From Bryobacterales bacterium (lineage in GTDB: Bacteria; Acidobacteriota; Terriglobia; Bryobacterales; Bryobacteraceae), in NCBI GenBank assembly GCA_020851555.1, contig JADZCM010000012.1:1-64000 (forward strand): a stretch of 64,000 bases of DNA, read 5' to 3'. Within the stretch, counting starts at the first letter, position 1. Each line of letters opens with the position of its first letter. The position numbers and the translations under genes are program-made. Below are positions 1 through 7,691 of this stretch, piece by piece. The notes beneath the pieces are model-generated. The model was not told the DNA's origin. It did not search any database and worked only from the letters and a program-made list of their open reading frames with translations.

Positions 1-48
1 AGTCATCATAACCGCCCGATTTCCTGCAATTCAACAAAAAAGCAGTGA

Positions 49-621
49 TTTGTTCTTGCCTGCATTCAACGGTCGCCGCGGCTGCCTGAGCGGTCGCGCA
101 ACCCTCGCTTCATCGGACAGACTCTCGCATACAAGGACAAGGGGCGCATCTTTTCCGGCCATTACGATGAAGTGTTCCCCGACCAGATCCGCCCTGAGGA
201 GGTGATCTTGGTTTGGCAGGCGGCTTCTGTCGCGGCTGATGTGGTCAAGAGTGAACTTGAGCAAGCTGTCCAAAAGCAATCGCATGAGCGCGTCGCAATC
301 CTGAAGCGCGGAGCGAAGTTCTTTGTGGTGGCTGCAATGGCCACAATTCTCCACGAGCGTAACGGCAAGACCTTCCTGAACAAGCTTCCGGGGGATGTTG
401 CCGTCAGCAGGGCAACAGGACAGCGCTTGAAGAACTACGCGACGATAGCGCTTGAATGGTATGTCGAGGCGATGCAGGAGGTGACGGGGGCCGGATTAGA
501 AGTATCCACCGTGGTGAGAAGTCAAGACAATTGGGCCAAGATCCGCCAGAAGCTTGAAGCGAAGTGGAAGGTGTACAGCTTAGCCAAGCACGTTGTGGAG
601 GACGCCCTCCCCAAGTTGTGA
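49..621 (+). pseudogene. C-terminal remnant of an AIPR-family (abortive infection phage resistance) protein
   Basis: The reading frame is open from just after a TGA at 46-48 to a TGA at 619-621. A GTG at 172 would give 149 aa, but protein-like sequence extends upstream of it: the stretch containing IFSGHYDEVFPDQ resembles the C-terminal part of AIPR proteins, where an F/Y-rich turn with a YDEIF-type motif precedes a helical tail. The N-terminal domains are missing and the next frame upstream is blocked. I read it as a decayed fragment of a phage-defence gene, not a functional small gene. Base composition is less GC-rich than the rest of the window. The tRNA-Phe about 500 bp downstream suggests it lies at the inner edge of an integrated island. 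Family assignment is from memory of the motif and is moderate at best. Confidence 0.45.
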
Positions 622-1106
622 GGAGGCTGCAACAGGCTCTGTCAAGCACCTCCGATCGTTTGGGCAAGACCGCCATTCGATAAGGGCTCGTAACCGACTG
701 GCGACGGTCCCTAATTGTCTCCCCAACGGAAAACATGTCGGAAGTTGCCCCCATGGCTGCCATGCCTACCACCCCGTTCCGGATCAACAAGATTGAGTGG
801 GGTCGATTAGAGCCGCATGACTACCACATTCCGACACGACTGCCACGACGGGGAACGTGGTAGCCATTTTCCGCCGCTCTATATAGGGAGGCCAATTTGA
901 TTCCCCAACGGACAACAAGCCGAACAATGGCTACCATCACTACCATGGCTACCAAGTGGTCTTGAATGAACTGAGTGGAACGGGGTCCGTGTAAAGAGAC
1001 GACTACCACCAGTTTGGACCCCATTTGGACCCCAGGGAGGCACTTTTTGAGCACTACGGCGTCGGTCGTATTGCCTATATCTAGCGTGATTTCAGCAGGA
1101 TGTGGG
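622..1106. other. Gene-free stretch between the AIPR remnant and tRNA-Phe
   Basis: I see no convincing coding frame here. The stretch holds two diverged copies of a CCCCAACGGA-headed block, several TACCA-rich segments and a direct repeat of TTTGGACCCC about 80 bp from the tRNA 3' end. GC content is visibly lower than in the flanking core genes. It fits decayed mobile DNA next to a tRNA target site. Confidence 0.5.
721..955 (+). repeat. Two diverged direct repeat copies (about 721-775 and 903-955)
   Basis: Both copies start with CCCCAACGGA, then a purine-rich AACA tract and a CCG/CGG triplet, followed by ATGGCT and CTACCA motifs. They lie about 182 bp apart and are clearly related but not identical. 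No flanking transposase or terminal inverted repeat was seen, so this is an old local duplication or part of a decayed element. Confidence 0.4.
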
Positions 1107-1182
1107 TGGTGGCCAGGGACGGAATCGAACCGCCGACGCCAGCCTTTTCAGGGCTGCGCTCTACCATCTGAGCTACCTGGCC
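1107..1182 (-). tRNA. tRNA-Phe (GAA)
   Basis: The reverse complement folds as a 76-nt cloverleaf. The acceptor stem GGCCAGG pairs with CCTGGCC, the anticodon stem CAGCC/GGCTG encloses loop CTGAAAA with anticodon GAA, and the T loop reads GGTTCGATTCC. Discriminator A and the 3' CCA are both encoded. It starts 9 nt after the fumarase stop codon on the same strand and may be processed from that transcript. Its 3' end faces the low-GC fragment, the usual side for elements that integrate into tRNA genes. Confidence 0.97.
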
Positions 1183-1191
1183 ACGTCCTGA

Positions 1192-2703
1192 CTATCTTAA
1201 CAGAGCCAGCGCCTCGCCGGTCTGCCCTTCCAGTTCCGAGTGCAGGCTCCGGCCGTGCGAGTCCATCGTGACAATGGCAAGGAAATCCTTCACCTGGAAA
1301 TGCCACATGGCTTCCGGCACGCCGAGTTCCAGCAGGTGCACTCCCAGCACCTTGCGGATGGCGCGCGCATACACCTGCGCCGCCCCTCCGATGGCGTGCA
1401 GGTAGACGGCTCCGGCGTCCTTCATCGCGGCCAGCGTCTGCCCGCCCATGCCGCCCTTGCCGATGACGGCCCGCACGCCGTAGGCGCGGATCACGTGGTG
1501 CTCGTACGGTTCCTCCCGGGCGCTGGTGGTCGGGCCGGCCGCCTTGGCGACCCATCCGTCACCCTGCTTGAGCATGACCGGCCCGCAGTGGTATAGCACG
1601 GTCCCCCGCAGATCCACCGGCGGGGCGTGTTTCATGAGGTAGGAGTGAACCGCGTCGCGCCCGGTGTACATCTCGCCGTTGAGCAGCACCACGTCGCCGG
1701 CCTTCAGCGAGCGGACAGCCTCTTCGGTGAGCGGGGTATTCAGAATAATCTCGCGGCCGGACAGCGGGAAGCCGGACGCCGCGGCCATCCTCTCGACCGG
1801 GCGCTCGGGGTCCCGGTAAAGCCAGCGCGTGATGGCGCCCGTCTCCGGGTCCAGGCAGACGCCGAGCCGCCGGAAGGCCCAGCAGTCGTACGCCACGGAA
1901 ACAAAAAAGCTGGCGGGTAGACGGTTGGCCGCCGTGATTTTGCAGCCGATTAGCGTGGACTTCCCGCCGAAGCCCATCGCGCCGATGCCGATGCGGTTGG
2001 CCTCGTCCATGATGCGCGCTTCCAGTTCGGCCAGGGCCTGCTCAGGATTCACGTCGTCCAGCGTGCGGAAAAGCTGCATCTTGGCCAGGTGGTAGCCGTG
2101 CGCCCGATCGCTGCCGATGCAAACCCCGAGGGCGCCCGGAGCGCAGCCGTACCCCTGGGCCTGCCAGACCGCGTGCAGGATGCACTTCCGCACGCCCTCC
2201 AGGTCGCGGTCCGCGAGACCTAGCCGGGGCAGCTCGCAGGGGAGCGAGTATTGTGCGTTCATGTTCTCGCAGCCCCCTCCCTTGAGAATCAGCTTGATCT
2301 CGATTTCGTCGCGGTCCCATTGGTCAAAATGTATCACGGGCGTTTCCGCGCCCAGGTTGTTGCCGCTGTTCTTGCCGCTGAGCGAATCCACCGAGTTCGG
2401 CCGGAGCTTCCCGCGGCGGGTCGCTTCCTCAACCGCTGCGTGGATGGAGCTCCTGAGGGGGAGCAGATTGAAGCCGGCCGGCGCGTGGATCACGAACGTG
2501 GGCATGCCCGTGTCCTGGCAGATCGGCGCCTCATCGTCATAGGCCATGTCGATGTTGCTGGCGATCACGTCAAAGGCCTGCGCGGACTGCGTGGCGGGGG
2601 TCTCGGACTGAAGGGCGCGGCTCATCGCCGCGCGCACGTCCGGCGGAAGATTCGTCGAGGTCTGTGTGATCAGTTCCAGCAGACTGGCGGCGAGAAACTG
2701 CAT
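1192..2703 (-). CDS. fumA: Fumarate hydratase, class I (iron-sulfur, single chain)
   Basis: This is a 503-aa single-chain class I fumarase interconverting fumarate and L-malate in the TCA cycle. The N-terminal half carries the PICQDTG motif (Cys62) and GVCIGSDRAHGY (Cys195). A third conserved Cys in YDCWAFRR (about 274) completes the probable 4Fe-4S ligand set. The C-terminal domain contains the conserved GKGGMGG loop and LHAIGGAAQ. Length matches fused alpha/beta enzymes, unlike tartrate dehydratase, which is usually split in two subunits. A strong ribosome binding site, AAGGAGGT, sits 8 nt before the ATG. The gene lies 22 nt downstream of an efflux-adaptor gene and 9 nt upstream of tRNA-Phe on the same strand. 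Confidence in family is high; fumarate as substrate is by family. Confidence 0.93.
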   Translation of the reverse strand: MQFLAASLLELITQTSTNLPPDVRAAMSRALQSETPATQSAQAFDVIASNIDMAYDDEAPICQDTGMPTFVIHAPAGFNLLPLRSSIHAAVEEATRRGKLRPNSVDSLSGKNSGNNLGAETPVIHFDQWDRDEIEIKLILKGGGCENMNAQYSLPCELPRLGLADRDLEGVRKCILHAVWQAQGYGCAPGALGVCIGSDRAHGYHLAKMQLFRTLDDVNPEQALAELEARIMDEANRIGIGAMGFGGKSTLIGCKITAANRLPASFFVSVAYDCWAFRRLGVCLDPETGAITRWLYRDPERPVERMAAASGFPLSGREIILNTPLTEEAVRSLKAGDVVLLNGEMYTGRDAVHSYLMKHAPPVDLRGTVLYHCGPVMLKQGDGWVAKAAGPTTSAREEPYEHHVIRAYGVRAVIGKGGMGGQTLAAMKDAGAVYLHAIGGAAQVYARAIRKVLGVHLLELGVPEAMWHFQVKDFLAIVTMDSHGRSLHSELEGQTGEALALLR

Positions 2704-2725
2704 CTTAGGATACCTCCTTCGGAAG

Positions 2726-3715
2726 TTAGTCCGGTTTAATGGCTATCTGCGCAGTAATTCCCGGCTTAATCAATGGATTAGGGCTGGTAAAATCGATAAC
2801 GACCTGGTTGTCACGCACTTCGGTCACCGTGGCGGGCACGCCGTCGGCCAGTTCGGCGATCTGGATGACGGCTTCCTGGCCGGCCCGCACTTTTTTCCGG
2901 AGATCCGGCGGAATGTCGGCGACGGCCCGCAACGCCGTCAGGTTCACAGCAATCTGGAACAAGTCTTCCATATCATAAGTGGCTTCCTGTCCGACCGCTC
3001 CTCTTCTGCTGATGACGAACCCGTTCACGGGAGAGATGACGTCACCCGAAACAACCATCGCCGCAACCTCCTCCTGCTCCTTTTCATTCTCCTCCAGCGC
3101 CTTCTGCGCGTCATCGTGATTGCGGCTCAGTTCCGCCACACGGCTGTCGGCGGCCTGCACAACCTTCTGCCGCGCAGCGTAGACCTCGGCCGCCGCCGCA
3201 AAGACAGCTTGCGACTTCTCCAGGGACTGCCTGGCCGCGGCGCCCTTCTCGAAGAGCAACTGTTGCCGCTCAAGCGCCTTGCGCGCGGTCTCCATTGCGG
3301 TTTGAGCCTCGCCCGCGGATTCGCGGGCCCGGGACGCCTCCAGGCGGGCGGCGATGAGGCTGCTGTCCAAGGAACTGACCCGGTTGCGCAGGCGGTTTAG
3401 CTCGGCCGCGGATGCTTCCTTCCTGGTTTCGAGATCGCCGCTTCGAATCGTGGCCAGCAACTCGCCCTCGTAGACGTCCGCCCCAACGTCTACGGCGAAG
3501 GACTCTATCCGGCCTTCGACGGGGACCGGCACCGCCACCACCTCCACGGCTTCGATCTTCGCCGACAGGCTCAGGACCTGGCCGCCCGGGGGGACGGCCG
3601 TATCCGGTCGCGAACCGGTGGAGGCCGGTTGCCGCTGCAAGACAACCCAGACGGCGGCGGCGCCGAGCGCCAGTAGCGCGACGGCGCCGAAAACCAGAAA
3701 CCATTTGCCTCGCAC
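2726..3715 (-). CDS. HlyD/RND-type periplasmic adaptor (membrane fusion protein)
   Basis: About 329 aa from a GTG start reading VRGKWFLVFGAVALL. One N-terminal membrane anchor (residues about 4-25) is followed by a short lipoyl-like half (about 60-95), a long Ala/Glu/Arg-rich coiled-coil hairpin (about 100-210), the second lipoyl half with DVISPVNGFVISR, and a beta-barrel domain ending at IAIKPD. This is the layout of adaptors that bridge inner-membrane exporters to outer-membrane channels. No inner-membrane pump or TolC partner lies nearby, so the substrate cannot be guessed. The frame stays open far upstream, but that extension is low-complexity, Arg/Pro-rich and not protein-like, hence the internal start. 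A TTG at 3733 is an alternative. It is probably cotranscribed with fumarase. Confidence 0.8.
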   Translation of the reverse strand: MRGKWFLVFGAVALLALGAAAVWVVLQRQPASTGSRPDTAVPPGGQVLSLSAKIEAVEVVAVPVPVEGRIESFAVDVGADVYEGELLATIRSGDLETRKEASAAELNRLRNRVSSLDSSLIAARLEASRARESAGEAQTAMETARKALERQQLLFEKGAAARQSLEKSQAVFAAAAEVYAARQKVVQAADSRVAELSRNHDDAQKALEENEKEQEEVAAMVVSGDVISPVNGFVISRRGAVGQEATYDMEDLFQIAVNLTALRAVADIPPDLRKKVRAGQEAVIQIAELADGVPATVTEVRDNQVVIDFTSPNPLIKPGITAQIAIKPD

Positions 3716-4086
3716 CTTCCGATGATACTGCAAGGACAGACGGCCCGACGCCGCCGGCCACGGCTGCCCGCTCCGGGGGAACGGCTTTCGCGGGGATCCG
3801 CGGCCCGCCGGCCGTCTGAAGCGGCCGGTTCCGCGGGCGGGCCTCACGTCGCTGGAAAGGAGCCCGCGCCCGGAGAAGCCTCCCGCCGCCCGGTCGTGCC
3901 GGAACCGCCGGCCGGCGAGCCTGCGCCGCGGACTCCGCTGCCGGATTCCAGTTATGAGACTTCCAGGACGAAAGTTACTACAGTTTGTATACCGTTCGTC
4001 GATAAAGATGGCGGAAGAATCCGGAAAGGCTTGACAGGCCAAACCGTATATGTCAGCATCCGACCAGACTAAGAGGCGTGTAGCCC
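3716..4086. other. Divergent intergenic region without a recognisable gene
   Basis: This region separates the leftward adaptor gene from a rightward membrane-protein gene. The left two thirds are GC-rich and non-protein-like in every frame. The right end becomes AT-richer and holds a TTGACA hexamer near 4032 and a TATATG near 4048, but the gap between them is too short for a standard sigma-70 promoter. Promoters for both genes presumably lie here; I cannot place them. Confidence 0.5.
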
Positions 4087-4980
4087 ATGACTCACGTGAA
4101 AGCGCTGCCGGTAGCTGCCACGGCCCGGGTGCTGGGGCTGCTGTATTTCGCACTGGGGGCGATGGCAAGCTGCATCGGCTTGATCGTCATGCTTATTTGG
4201 CCGCCGGATTCGCCGGTGGTCACTCTGACAGTGCTGCTTTCGATGCCCCTGGCGGGCGGGCTCGCTGGTTTCTTCGGCACTGCTCTGGCCTGCTGGCTCT
4301 ACAACCAACTCGCGAGCTGGATGGGCGGCATCCGCGTGGAGTTGGAGGAGGTGGCGATCGCCGCTGAGTCCGCGGGAGATGAAACCGAGAAGGTGCGGTC
4401 CATCCAAGGGAGAGGAGGCGTTCCTGATTTCAGGGAGACGGCGCAGTCTGTCGCCCCGGTTGAGCGCAGGGACACCAAATCCGTGAGTCTCTACCGGATC
4501 CGGCCCTGTCCCCCCGGCAAACGTACGCTCCGCCAGGGCATAGCCCCGGCGGGAGCGGGCGCAGGCGAGTGGATCGACCTGCGGAACCACGGCTCACGGG
4601 CGATGAGCACGAGCGGAATCAGCCTGTACCGGGTGGTCGAGGACAGCCGGGAAGGCGCACCGGAATACCGGTTTGTGGTCAAGTTGCCCGACTGTACGCT
4701 GAAGCCCGGGGAGATCCTGCGTGTTCACTCCGGACGCCGCCGCGACCTGTCCACCCTGCCTTCCGAGGAGCGTATCGGCGCCGACTGGCACACCTTCACC
4801 AATGAGGGCGGTTATGTCTGGGGTGACCGGCATGGAGATACCGCCATGCTCTACGAGGCGTCGTCCAACGAGATGATCGACTGGGCCTCGTTCGATCCCA
4901 ACCCGCCCGAGGGGGCAGTGTTGCAGAGGCAGGGCGCAAAGCTGGTCCCGGCCTCTATCGCCGCAGCCGGCCGCCGCTAG
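4087..4980 (+). CDS. Membrane protein with C-terminal lamin-tail-like domain
   Basis: A 297-aa protein. Residues about 12-80 form two hydrophobic helices of the kind found in short DUF3566-like membrane proteins (VARVLGLLYFALGA type, ending in WMGGIRVELEEV). After a charged linker the C-terminal half (about 155-285) looks like a lamin-tail/LTD beta-sandwich, with GEWIDLRNHGSRAM followed by SGISLYRV, and later DWASFDPNP. LTD domains occur in bacterial surface and secreted proteins as probable binding modules. Fusing one to a membrane hairpin is unusual, and no function can be assigned. The ATG follows the AGGCGTGTAG region; no other start is better. Both domain calls are by resemblance. Confidence 0.6.
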   Translation: MTHVKALPVAATARVLGLLYFALGAMASCIGLIVMLIWPPDSPVVTLTVLLSMPLAGGLAGFFGTALACWLYNQLASWMGGIRVELEEVAIAAESAGDETEKVRSIQGRGGVPDFRETAQSVAPVERRDTKSVSLYRIRPCPPGKRTLRQGIAPAGAGAGEWIDLRNHGSRAMSTSGISLYRVVEDSREGAPEYRFVVKLPDCTLKPGEILRVHSGRRRDLSTLPSEERIGADWHTFTNEGGYVWGDRHGDTAMLYEASSNEMIDWASFDPNPPEGAVLQRQGAKLVPASIAAAGRR

Positions 4981-5203
4981 GAGCGTGCTGAAAGAACCGG
5001 CCGGCGGGTCTGAAGATACGCCCCACACCGGCGCAAATCGTTGACACGGCCGGCGGGGGCAAGATTCCAACTTTGTCCTGTCCGGGCGTCAGGACGGCCC
5101 ATTCCACAGGAGTCGAGCGGCGATTCCCTTCATCCGGGCGCCGGTCCGGCGATCGCGTCTCCCGCCGCCACACCGGGCCGCGGTGCTGCGAGCAGCGCAC
5201 CGC

Positions 5204-5232
5204 CGGGAACAGTCCGGTGGCTCTGATATACT
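5204..5232 (+). promoter_or_regulatory. Probable promoter of the S41-like gene (-10 TATACT)
   Basis: TATACT at 5227-5232 matches the sigma-70 -10 consensus at five of six positions and lies 24 bp before the ATG of the S41 homologue. The -35 at 17 bp spacing reads CGGGAA and is weak. The 276-bp gap before it holds no other recognisable feature. Confidence 0.45.
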
Positions 5233-5256
5233 GAAAAAGTACGGGGCTTCGCTAGT

Positions 5257-6573
5257 ATGCCTTCTCGTTTCAGGCTCTTGGTTCTGGGCACTTCAACGTG
5301 TCTGCTGGCGCTTCTGCTGGCCGGCGCCCATCTCGGCCGGGGCGCTTCTACCGGCGAGGATGCCTACCGGCAAATGGCGGTTTTCGCCGAGGTGCTGTCG
5401 CGCATCAAGAGCGACTACGTGGAAGAGCCGGACTTGAAGAGCGTTACTCTCGGCGCCGTCAACGGCCTGTTGGAATCGATCGATCCTTTCGCCAGCTATC
5501 TCAATTCCGATCAGTACAAACAGTACCTTCGCGACAAGGACACCCTTAAAGGCGACCTGGGGATGGTTTTGGCCAAGCGTTTCGGCTACGTGGCCGTCGT
5601 GAGCACGCTGCCTGGTTCACCGGCAGCCCAGGCGGGGATCAGCAGCGGAGATTTGATCGAGAGCATCAAGGGCATCGCCACCCGGGACATGCCTCTCGCC
5701 TACGCGGAACTTCTGCTGAAAGGGCAGCCGGGGACCGCCATAGCGCTCTCTCTGCTGCACCTGCCTGACCCGGAGCCGCAGAAGGTGGAATTGACGCGGG
5801 CCGTCGTGCCGGTCCCTCCGGTTACGGTACAGATGTTGCCGGACCATATCGGGTACATTCGCCCGGAGGTCCTGCTTGCGGGAAAGGCGGCTGAGGTTGG
5901 CAGCGCAGTGAAGAGCCTGGAGAAGCAGGGCGCCGTGGGCCTCATCCTGGACCTCCGCCAGTGCGCCAGCGGGCTCCCCGAAGAGGGCGTCGCCGTCGCG
6001 AACCTTTTCATTGACAAGGGGCTGCTCGCCTCTGTGTCGGGCCAGCGCTGGCCCAAGCAGGAGTTTCGCGCCGACGCCGCGAAGACCGTCAGCCGGCTGC
6101 CGCTGGTGGTGGCTACCAACGGCGGGACCGCCGACGGAGCCGAGGTTGCCGCTACGGCCCTGCTGGAGAACAAGCGGGCCGAAGTGGTCGGAGGCCGCAC
6201 CTTCGGCGAAGCCGCCATCCGGCGCGCCGTTACCCTGGAAGACGGCGGCGCTCTAATCCTGTCGGTCGCCAAGTACTACTCGCCCCAGGGCAAGTCGATC
6301 CAGGACAACGGAGTCATTCCCTCGGTTCCTTACGTTGAATCCGAACCGGGCGACGATAGCGAGGAACCCGCGCGCATCCCCCTTGCCCCCAAGCCGCCCG
6401 TAAAACCGGAGGAGGACGGCTTGATCAAGAAGGCGGTCGAGGTCCTGACTAAGGGCCCGGACGCCTCCTCCCAGCGGACGGCAGCCGGCGCCGATGCGCC
6501 CGGCCCCGGGCCCCAGCCGCGCGCGATGCCCGGCGACCTCCAACCGGGACCGCTAGGCGTCCCAAGAAAGTAA
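5257..6573 (+). CDS. S41-family (CtpA-like) protease homologue lacking the catalytic Ser-Lys dyad
   Basis: A 438-aa exported protein with a signal peptide (residues 1-30), the N-terminal helical domain of tail-specific proteases (about 40-100, with DPFASYL), a PDZ domain (about 105-180, with SPAAQAGISSGDLI) and an S41 core. In active CtpA enzymes the nucleophile lies in a GSASASE motif and the general-base Lys 25 residues later in TFGKG. Here the motifs read GGTADGAE and TFGEAA, placing Asp293 and Glu318 at those two positions, exactly 25 apart. Both catalytic residues are therefore replaced although the fold motifs remain. The C-terminal tail is Pro/Ala-rich. It may act as a PDZ scaffold or peptide binder. 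It is followed 9 nt later by the FmdB-like gene, so the two are probably cotranscribed. Confidence 0.85.
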   Translation: MPSRFRLLVLGTSTCLLALLLAGAHLGRGASTGEDAYRQMAVFAEVLSRIKSDYVEEPDLKSVTLGAVNGLLESIDPFASYLNSDQYKQYLRDKDTLKGDLGMVLAKRFGYVAVVSTLPGSPAAQAGISSGDLIESIKGIATRDMPLAYAELLLKGQPGTAIALSLLHLPDPEPQKVELTRAVVPVPPVTVQMLPDHIGYIRPEVLLAGKAAEVGSAVKSLEKQGAVGLILDLRQCASGLPEEGVAVANLFIDKGLLASVSGQRWPKQEFRADAAKTVSRLPLVVATNGGTADGAEVAATALLENKRAEVVGGRTFGEAAIRRAVTLEDGGALILSVAKYYSPQGKSIQDNGVIPSVPYVESEPGDDSEEPARIPLAPKPPVKPEEDGLIKKAVEVLTKGPDASSQRTAAGADAPGPGPQPRAMPGDLQPGPLGVPRK

Positions 6574-6582
6574 TTCGCACGC

Positions 6583-6855
6583 ATGCCCCTCTACGAGTAC
6601 GAGTGTAAGAAGTGCGGCAGAACCTTCGAGGTCCTCCAGCGGACTTCGGACCCGGCGCTTACGGTCCACGACCATTGCGGCGGCGCGCTGGAAAAGCTGC
6701 TGTCACCGCCCGCCTTCCAGTTCAAGGGAAGCGGCTGGTACGTGACCGACTATGCCAAGGGCTCTTCCAGGAAGGAAGTCAAGAAGGAAGAGAAGCCCGC
6801 GGCCGCCGAAGCGAAGAAAGAGCCCCCCAAGGCCGCCGCCACGGAGAAGAAGTAA
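6583..6855 (+). CDS. FmdB-family zinc-ribbon protein
   Basis: A 90-aa protein opening with MPLYEYECKKCG, the signature of the FmdB/CxxC_CxxC_SSSS putative regulatory family. The first zinc knuckle is CKKC (residues 8-11). The second, normally CPxCG, reads HDHCGG, so one Cys ligand is replaced by His. The conserved FQFKGSGWYVTDY follows, then a Lys/Glu/Ala-rich disordered tail. The biochemical role of the family is not settled; members are thought to be small regulators. The last 77 bp of its coding sequence overlap the 3' end of the convergent PAP2 gene. Confidence 0.9.
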   Translation: MPLYEYECKKCGRTFEVLQRTSDPALTVHDHCGGALEKLLSPPAFQFKGSGWYVTDYAKGSSRKEVKKEEKPAAAEAKKEPPKAAATEKK

Positions 6856-7684
6856 CCGCGGTCGCGGCGAGCGCCAGGGCCAGGCCCGCCGCGGCATCGG
6901 CCACGTAGTGGTAGCGGCCGTAAACGGTGGCGGTTGTGATCAGGACCGCCAGCACCAGCAACGAGCGCCCCAGCCACTTCCTCCCGGGCAGGAGTCGGCG
7001 GACTGCAAGGGCCACCGTGAACGAGCCGGAGACGTGCGCGCTCGGAAAAACGCTCGTGTGAATTCCGTAGTTCCCGAGCATGGCCCAGTTGAACCTCCTG
7101 AACACCGTCAAGTGCGCCGGAAAGTCCTCTCCGGGAAACACGGTACGCGGAGGTTCCGAGGGGAAGTACGGGAACAGGACGTAGGCCGAGAGCACCGACA
7201 GCGCCAGAGGGAACATCAGGCTGTCGGCCCGGTCCCGCAGCCCGCAGACGTAGAGCGCCCCCAGGCCGATGAACGGCATGGCGTACACCAGTGCGTAGGA
7301 AATCTCGAGCACGGCGGGCAGCAGCGGGCCCGCGAATTCGATCAGAGCTTTCACGCCCCATTCATTGAGAACGACCTTGTCCCACCGCACCCAGGTGCGC
7401 TCCAGGGCGTAGTTGTGCCCCGCCGGCGCAAGCCATCCGATCTCCCGGTAGGCGAGAAGCAGCAGAGCGGTAGGGTACCAATCCCGCAGACTCCCCAGAA
7501 AACGGCCCCGTCGCAGTGAGTCCGCGTAGGCCAACAGGAAATAGCCGCCGGCGATCGCGAGATTCAGCCGGAGAATCAGACCGGGGACCGGCGCCTTCAC
7601 CGGCAGGATGCGCGCCATCACGCTCACGTAGGCGAAGTAGACGATGAGCGCCCACTCCGTGCGGCGCAAACCCGGGATGGCCAC
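6779..7684 (-). CDS. PAP2-superfamily membrane phosphatase
   Basis: A 301-aa polytopic membrane protein (GTG start) with the three phosphatase motifs of the PAP2 superfamily: a P-rich motif near FPSEPPR, the central SAHVSGSF, and the C-terminal YGRYHYVADAAAG containing the catalytic His. At least six hydrophobic helices are visible. Such enzymes dephosphorylate lipid-linked substrates such as phosphatidic acid or undecaprenyl pyrophosphate, or, in inositol phosphoceramide synthase-like members, transfer head groups. The substrate is unknown here. Its stop codon lies inside the convergent FmdB gene. It is separated by 7 bp from the start-side of nothing but the upstream larE stop, so larE and this gene are on the same strand and may be cotranscribed. 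Confidence 0.82.
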   Translation of the reverse strand: MAIPGLRRTEWALIVYFAYVSVMARILPVKAPVPGLILRLNLAIAGGYFLLAYADSLRRGRFLGSLRDWYPTALLLLAYREIGWLAPAGHNYALERTWVRWDKVVLNEWGVKALIEFAGPLLPAVLEISYALVYAMPFIGLGALYVCGLRDRADSLMFPLALSVLSAYVLFPYFPSEPPRTVFPGEDFPAHLTVFRRFNWAMLGNYGIHTSVFPSAHVSGSFTVALAVRRLLPGRKWLGRSLLVLAVLITTATVYGRYHYVADAAAGLALALAATAVTSSPWRRPWGALSSLRRPRASLPS

Positions 7685-7691
7685 TGGGCAG

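Noticed and set aside
721-955. CRISPR-like repeats in the left arm
   Set aside because: Only two diverged copies with a 180-bp separation; no regular spacers and no cas genes.
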